Assembly: GCF_047663525.1 (NCBI RefSeq)
Contig: NC_092593.1
Span: 22,044,001 to 22,108,000 of the forward strand
Length of the DNA stretch: 64,000 nucleotides
Direction of reading: 5' to 3'
Source of the DNA: Anas platyrhynchos
Lineage: Eukaryota > Chordata > Aves > Anseriformes > Anatidae
The notes below the pieces were generated by a model. The model did no database searches and was not told the DNA's origin. It saw nothing but the letters and a program-made list of their open reading frames with translations. Numbering within the stretch: position 1 is the first letter of the stretch; the number at the start of each line of letters is the position of its first letter. The position numbers were made by a program, and so were the translations under genes. This document shows positions 59,840-64,000 of this stretch, piece after piece.

Positions 59840-61470
59840 TCCCTCCTCAGATGATTCTCCTCCTCGCAGCGGGAGGCTCCCGGCAGCTGGGGACGGAGAA
59901 CCGCGGCCCGCGGGATGGCGAGGGGCTCGCCGGCAGGTGAGCTGCTGCGGGCTGGGGGAACCGGGGGCCGAGGAGGAGGCAGGAGGCAGCCCAGCGGCTG
60001 CTGCTGCTGCAGGCTGTGGGCACAGGGCCTGCCGCTCCCTCCCGCCTGCTGCGCCGACTCTGCGAGGACAGGGTGGGTATGTGAGGAGCTCGCGTGTGGC
60101 GGTCGTGGCTTCCCGCACCTGCCGTGCTCAGGGCCGCGGAGGAAGAGGGAGGAGGGACAAATAGAAGGAGGAGGAGGAGATGAGATGGCAAATGTGTCCT
60201 CTGGTGAGGACGGGGGCTATAACCCACCCCTCAGCTGTGCCGCACGCGGGCTGGGGAGCGGGGATGCAGGTGCTGGCTGCTGCTGACCCTGCCTCCCGTC
60301 CCCATCTGGCAAAACTCTGAGCTCAGCGCAGGCTGCGCCAGGCACGTGGCAGAGGTACCGCGACTTGCCCCGCAGAGTGGGAAGGGAGACGGCTGTTTTG
60401 CCTCACTTTCTCCAAAATGCTTGTATCACCCATGGGCACTTTGTAAGTGCCGCAGCTTGGCCGCAGCCTTGCTGGCGTGGCGTCACACGAAACCTCGGTG
60501 CTCTGAGAAGAGATCAGAGGTCACCGCTGCGGGGGATCAGGGGCTGATTTATTAAATAGCTGAGTCCATTTAAGACACAATTCCTCAAAAAGAGCGGTGT
60601 ACTCGAGGCGGTTCAAACGAATCAGGAAGTGTGCCAGCTGATGTTCCTCTGTACTTTCCCCAGCCACAAAAGCGGGGCTCAGCGCGTGGCTGCAGCTTGT
60701 TGCTGACCACCGGGTCACCTCCAGCCCCGGAGACGTGGCAGATCCGCGGGGCTGGTCCCTGCCCGTGCCTTTGGGTGAGCAGTGGCACTGAGCCAGGTGA
60801 AGCCAAGCCAGGGGCTCTCCCCAGCGGGGCCAACCTCGCGTGTGCTGCGCCGAGTGTCAGCACGGGGAGGGACGGAGACGCTGAAAGAGAGCCTGGGCCG
60901 CCCTTAACGCCTGCACGCACGGGCCGGGCCTCGACACCTGCACGGCCCGGCCCCTCCGGGGGGCAGCGGCGGGCTCCGGGCGGCCAGGCCCGGCCGCTGT
61001 CCCCCGCTCCCAGGCCGGGCGGCGCCCGCCTCAGCCCCGGGGCCGGCAGGGGGCGCTCTGGCTCCGGGAACGCGGAGCCGCCGCCGCTCCGGCCGCGTCC
61101 CGGGCCCCGGCCCCTCCGCGGGCGGCCTGGGGCGGGGGTGCCGCCCCGCTCCCTCCTCCGTGCGGGGACGGGACGGGACGCGACGGGCGGCGGCCCCGGG
61201 CGCCCGGCAGGTACCGCGGGCTCGCACCGCACCGGGGGTGGCGAGGAGGCGACCGCGGCGGGGCACAAGCCCCGGAGGGACCCCCGGGAGGCCCGGCCCG
61301 GCCCCTGGCGGCCCCGCGGGCAGCGGGGGCCCGGCCCGGCTCGGGGCGGCCCCAGGAGGGGCAGCGCCGGCAGCCGCGTCCCGGCCGGAGCCGGAGGAAG
61401 TTGGGGACAAAAATACCGTGTCCGTGCCTGCTGCCCGCGGCTTTCTTTGTGCATCGCGGCACTTCCCGCG
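59840..61470. promoter_or_regulatory. orphan CpG island
   Basis: Two CpG-dense blocks (about 59,850-60,330 and 60,680-61,470) in otherwise AT-rich DNA, typical of a promoter. No known first exon was recognised on either strand. Possible donor sites follow short GC-rich leaders at 59,937 (cag/gtgagc) and 61,211 (cag/gtaccg) on the + strand. The 301-codon open frames on both strands have the composition of the island and are not accepted as genes. It could drive a non-coding RNA or act as an insulator. Confidence 0.7.
61043..61056 (+). promoter_or_regulatory. CTCF-like motif
   Basis: CCGGCAGGGGGCGC agrees with the core CTCF consensus (CCRSYAGGGGGCGC-like) at every informative position, in forward orientation, inside the orphan CpG island. 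Confidence 0.6.
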
Positions 61471-62370
61471 GCGCTCTGCCCTCCGTGCACTTCGTTTGCC
61501 TTTTTTTTTTTTTATTGCTCGAAGAATTTATTCTGAACAAGAGGAAAAGAAGAAAAGCCCGTGTAATTTTTGCAAACGCTTTCAGGACGTAGTGTTTAAA
61601 TGGGGAGCGAAAAGCAGGTTTCCCCTTGTTAGTTGGTGAGTTTGTGGAGGTGCGGGGTGATGCTGCCGGCAGCGCAGGTACTGCTGCCTTACACCTGGCT
61701 GCCGGCTGCCATTTACAGACCCTGCGGCTTTATGCGTCTCGTAGGGCTTGGTAACAACATTATTTTTATTAAAAACCTTCTGAAACAAAGATTATAAAGG
61801 ACAGAGGAAGACGTGCTAGCCTCGCAGCCCAAGCACTCCTTCCTCGCAGGTGGTGATCCCAACATTTTGGACCAAGCCCTTAGCACCGTGACCTGGCGCA
61901 GCGAACCTCCCTCATCACCTCCGCTGAAGGTCTCAGCCCGGGGGACTGCAGGCTGACAGCACGGAGCAGGCTCCCGAGGCACAAAACGGCACGGTCTCAC
62001 ATTTCAAGAAAAAATCAAACTAAGCTAGACCCAACCAAAATAAAGCCTTGTTCCGTGCTACAGTAATTATCTGTAATGACTGCACATACTTTGTATCCCA
62101 TGCACATGTTTAACCAGGAGCTGCATTTGATGCTTTAGAACGAAAAGAATTAATTTTTATTTTATTCCTTTCTTTGCTTTGTGGTTGATACGCAGTTATT
62201 TCATTCTAGGATATGTGAACAAATCCTTAAGTAATGAAATGCATTCTGCTTTATTATTGCGTGTCCCAAAAAGGCTGGTGGTGACTTCAACATTTCAGGT
62301 GGCTTTACATTGAGAAGATTAATAATCACGTTTTTATAGTTTTTTTTTTTTTTTTCCTGTGATGTTTTAC
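61471..62370. other. region between the orphan island and the dynein relic
   Basis: Mixed composition with T-runs at about 61,500 and 62,340-62,355. I searched the - strand here for the next dynein exon and did not find it. No gene is supported. Confidence 0.5.
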
Positions 62371-62601
62371 TTGTCTGGTCAAAATTACCCAGCGCAGCAC
62401 AAAGATCAGGCAGCGTTTCAGGTAGTGGCTTATCAGTTATTGTAATAAGAGGTTTCCAAAATCCCCTCTGGAGTGAGGCATTCTTTAGGAGAAGGGGCAG
62501 GTTCCCTACACTCAAACGCGATCACCCCGGTGACTTCCTTCGCTGGGTTTCTTCAGTAATTTCTCTAATGTGTCAAGCCACTTTGCTGCAAAATAAATAT
62601 T
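62371..62601 (-). pseudogene. axonemal dynein heavy chain exon, broken
   Basis: On the - strand the segment reads NIYFAAKWLDTLEKLLKK then PSEGSHRGDRV in one frame, ECREPAPSPKECLTPEGILE plus TS in a second, and ITITDKPLPETLPDLCAALG plus NFDQT in the third. This is the AAA6-proximal stretch of axonemal dynein heavy chains (family pattern: KWL.tLEK, EPAPSP, QGILENSIKIT, NFDQ), most like the DNAH9/DNAH11/DNAH17 group. The first shift, after RV, is a net two-base deletion that exposes TGA. The second is a one-base insertion at 62447. The expected acceptor AG before AAT is TG (62602-62603), although a textbook pyrimidine tract precedes it. The donor-like site is gtaaaa at 62370. The only nearby AG (62586-62587) would give an early stop. 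A dead exon is the simplest reading. Confidence 0.85.
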
Positions 62602-63154
62602 CAGAGATGGGGAGGGAGGAGGGGGAGAAGGGAGGAAAAAATAGGCTTCCCAGTGAGCTATTGATTTGAAATATGAAACATTTTATTGATACAAGAAAAA
62701 CCCAGACATAAGGAAGCGGTTTGATATTGCACAATATTTGAAAAAAATCATGTGCATCTGTTTAGCACAATATACTGCATAATGACAGCAATCTTCCCTG
62801 TTTGTATCTATTCATCTGATTATACAGCGTAACAATTCTTTTCGCTACATATTTATTTACTAAAGAATTTTTTTTAATGGATAATAAATTAGTAAATCAA
62901 ATACCATGTGCTTGGGAAAATACGTTAGTTGACTCCCTGCACACAAGATAGTTGCAATTCATATTTTATGTGATATTCAGTGATACTTGCATATACAGAC
63001 CTCGCTATGAAGTTACGTGCTTCCCTTGTGGAGAAGACAAAGGAAGTTCTAAATCACTATTTAGTACTCTTTCATCTAGGCACATGTTATTTTGAAACGC
63101 TTCAGTTTGTAACACTGCAATGCAGCACTGATGTAATGAAGAGCTTTGACTTAC
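62602..63154 (-). other. intron of the dynein relic
   Basis: 553 bases between the two dynein exons. Next to the downstream exon is a strong pyrimidine tract on the - strand (purines at 62,604-62,640 on +). The retained intron excludes a processed retrocopy. Confidence 0.7.
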
Positions 63155-63282
63155 TTGAAGTATAACCCAGTGGCCCTCTTTTGATGCTTTTTCCATAGCT
63201 ATTTCTGCTGCTGCTTCCTGTCCTTGACCCAAAGATACATTGTGAAGTTCTCCTGAGTCAATGGTAAATTCAAACTTGTCCA
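63155..63282 (-). pseudogene. axonemal dynein heavy chain exon, intact frame
   Basis: 128 bases on the - strand encode (two bases, then) [40 protein letters not shown] and [12 protein letters not shown] and GHWVILQ are signature segments of axonemal dynein heavy chains, close to the C-terminal end of the AAA ring. Splice sites look functional: acceptor ttctgtttag and donor gtaagt. The frame is open, but the following exon (62371-62601) is broken and no later exons were found. It is therefore called part of a pseudogene. Alternatively the gene could still make a truncated product. Upstream exons would lie beyond position 64,000. Confidence 0.82.
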
Positions 63283-64000
63283 CTAAACAGAACAATACAC
63301 TGTACTACTTTGAGCCAAATAATGAAGTGTTCAAACAAGCATGTGTTCTACACACAGTGTTTAAATGGCACACATCACGAGTCACTAAAGTGAAAAAAAC
63401 AGCCCTTAAAAATATAGTTTCAATTAACCAGCTGAGCTAGGATATTGTATTGCTTTCTAGCTAGGTATTCTGTGTTAGCAAAATACTGCTGCGTCTGAAA
63501 AGCAACCCAGAAGCAGAGCAATTGATTTGTGCTAATGGATCCCTACCCATTGCCTATATAAATATTTTCATGCATGCAAAAATGGATATGGTGTACATGG
63601 TTGGCTGATTAAAGAAAAAAATAAAGAACAAATGAATTTAGTGTGTCACTAAGGTAACACTGCATGCAGGCAATACAAGGGGTAGACAAAGTCCTGACGC
63701 TGACTCCAGGAGTTTGCTCCAAGGAGGGTTGGTAAGTTCTCAGCCTGTTAAGGTGGTGGGATTGTTGCTCAGGTATCCTTATGCAAGGTGGATGACTTGC
63801 AGTAGTAAATGGAGAAGAGCAGACAGCTACCTCTAATTTCGGAGAACAGCTGGCATTCACCCAGGCAGCTGTCTGAGTAAAGCACGGTAACTTCCATCAG
63901 ATAGTTAGTTTGTGCTCCAGCTCTAACACTGTTTGTGCATTAACATGTGACAGCGCTCAGCACTCGCTAACGGAGCCACCTCTTTTATTTCCCTGCCTGT
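63283..64000. other. right end of window
   Basis: AT-rich DNA, expected to be intron of the dynein relic. No preceding dynein exon and no other gene were recognised up to the window edge. Confidence 0.5.

Larger units (their letters stand above)
50140..59840. other. gene-poor region downstream of CDCA7, part 2
   Basis: AT-rich intergenic DNA with TTTG/TTTTG (53,861-53,917) and CA/CAAA (58,169-58,270) arrays and a two-copy 20-bp repeat (56,481-56,520). No supported gene, RNA gene or named transposon. The interval was scanned for more dynein exons on the - strand and for Sp-type zinc fingers, without success. Confidence 0.6.

Noticed and set aside
39721..61470. SP3, the next gene in the mammalian order
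   Set aside because: No Sp-type C2H2 zinc-finger or glutamine-rich coding sequence is present on either strand. SP3 presumably lies beyond the window.
60585..61536. 301-codon open frames on both strands of the orphan CpG island, plus several shorter overlapping ones
   Set aside because: They are Pro/Arg/Gly/Ala-rich, lie in overlapping frames on opposite strands and match no known protein. Long frames are expected where stop codons are rare because of high GC.

Overview
This is vertebrate nuclear DNA, most likely from a bird. The genes are split by GT-AG introns, 3' ends carry AATAAA signals, and CpG islands sit in AT-rich DNA with few interspersed repeats. The gene order MAP3K20 (ZAK) then CDCA7, both on the + strand, matches human 2q31. 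No CR1 element was recognised by eye, so the species cannot be fixed from this window.

Layout: (1) 1-480 looks like the end of a 3' UTR, probably the short ZAK-beta isoform of MAP3K20. (2) 2382-21918 holds the last nine coding exons of the long ZAK-alpha isoform: the SAM domain, a beta-sandwich (YEATS-like) region and a Ser/Arg-rich, basic C-terminal tail. They join into an uninterrupted 462-residue C-terminal part. (3) 22,270-30,700 is intergenic DNA with short duplicated segments and microsatellites. (4) 30,700-39,720 is a complete ten-exon CDCA7 gene encoding 411 residues, with an E2F-rich CpG-island promoter and a 3' UTR of about 2.1 kb. (5) 39,720-59,840 is gene-poor, with simple repeats and one neat 18-bp hairpin. 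(6) 59,840-61,470 is a CpG island with no recognisable gene, containing a strong CTCF-like motif. (7) On the - strand, 62,371-63,282 contains two adjacent exons of an axonemal dynein heavy chain, the second one broken.

MAP3K20 is a MAP3K that senses stalled or collided ribosomes and activates p38/JNK. CDCA7 partners the HELLS chromatin remodeller in maintaining DNA methylation and is E2F/MYC-responsive in mammals. The two genes are neighbours but no functional link is implied. The most unusual item is the dynein relic: it keeps an intron, so it is not a retrocopy. It has lost a splice acceptor and carries two reading-frame shifts, which suggests a dead dynein heavy-chain gene or gene copy beside CDCA7, continuing beyond position 64,000.
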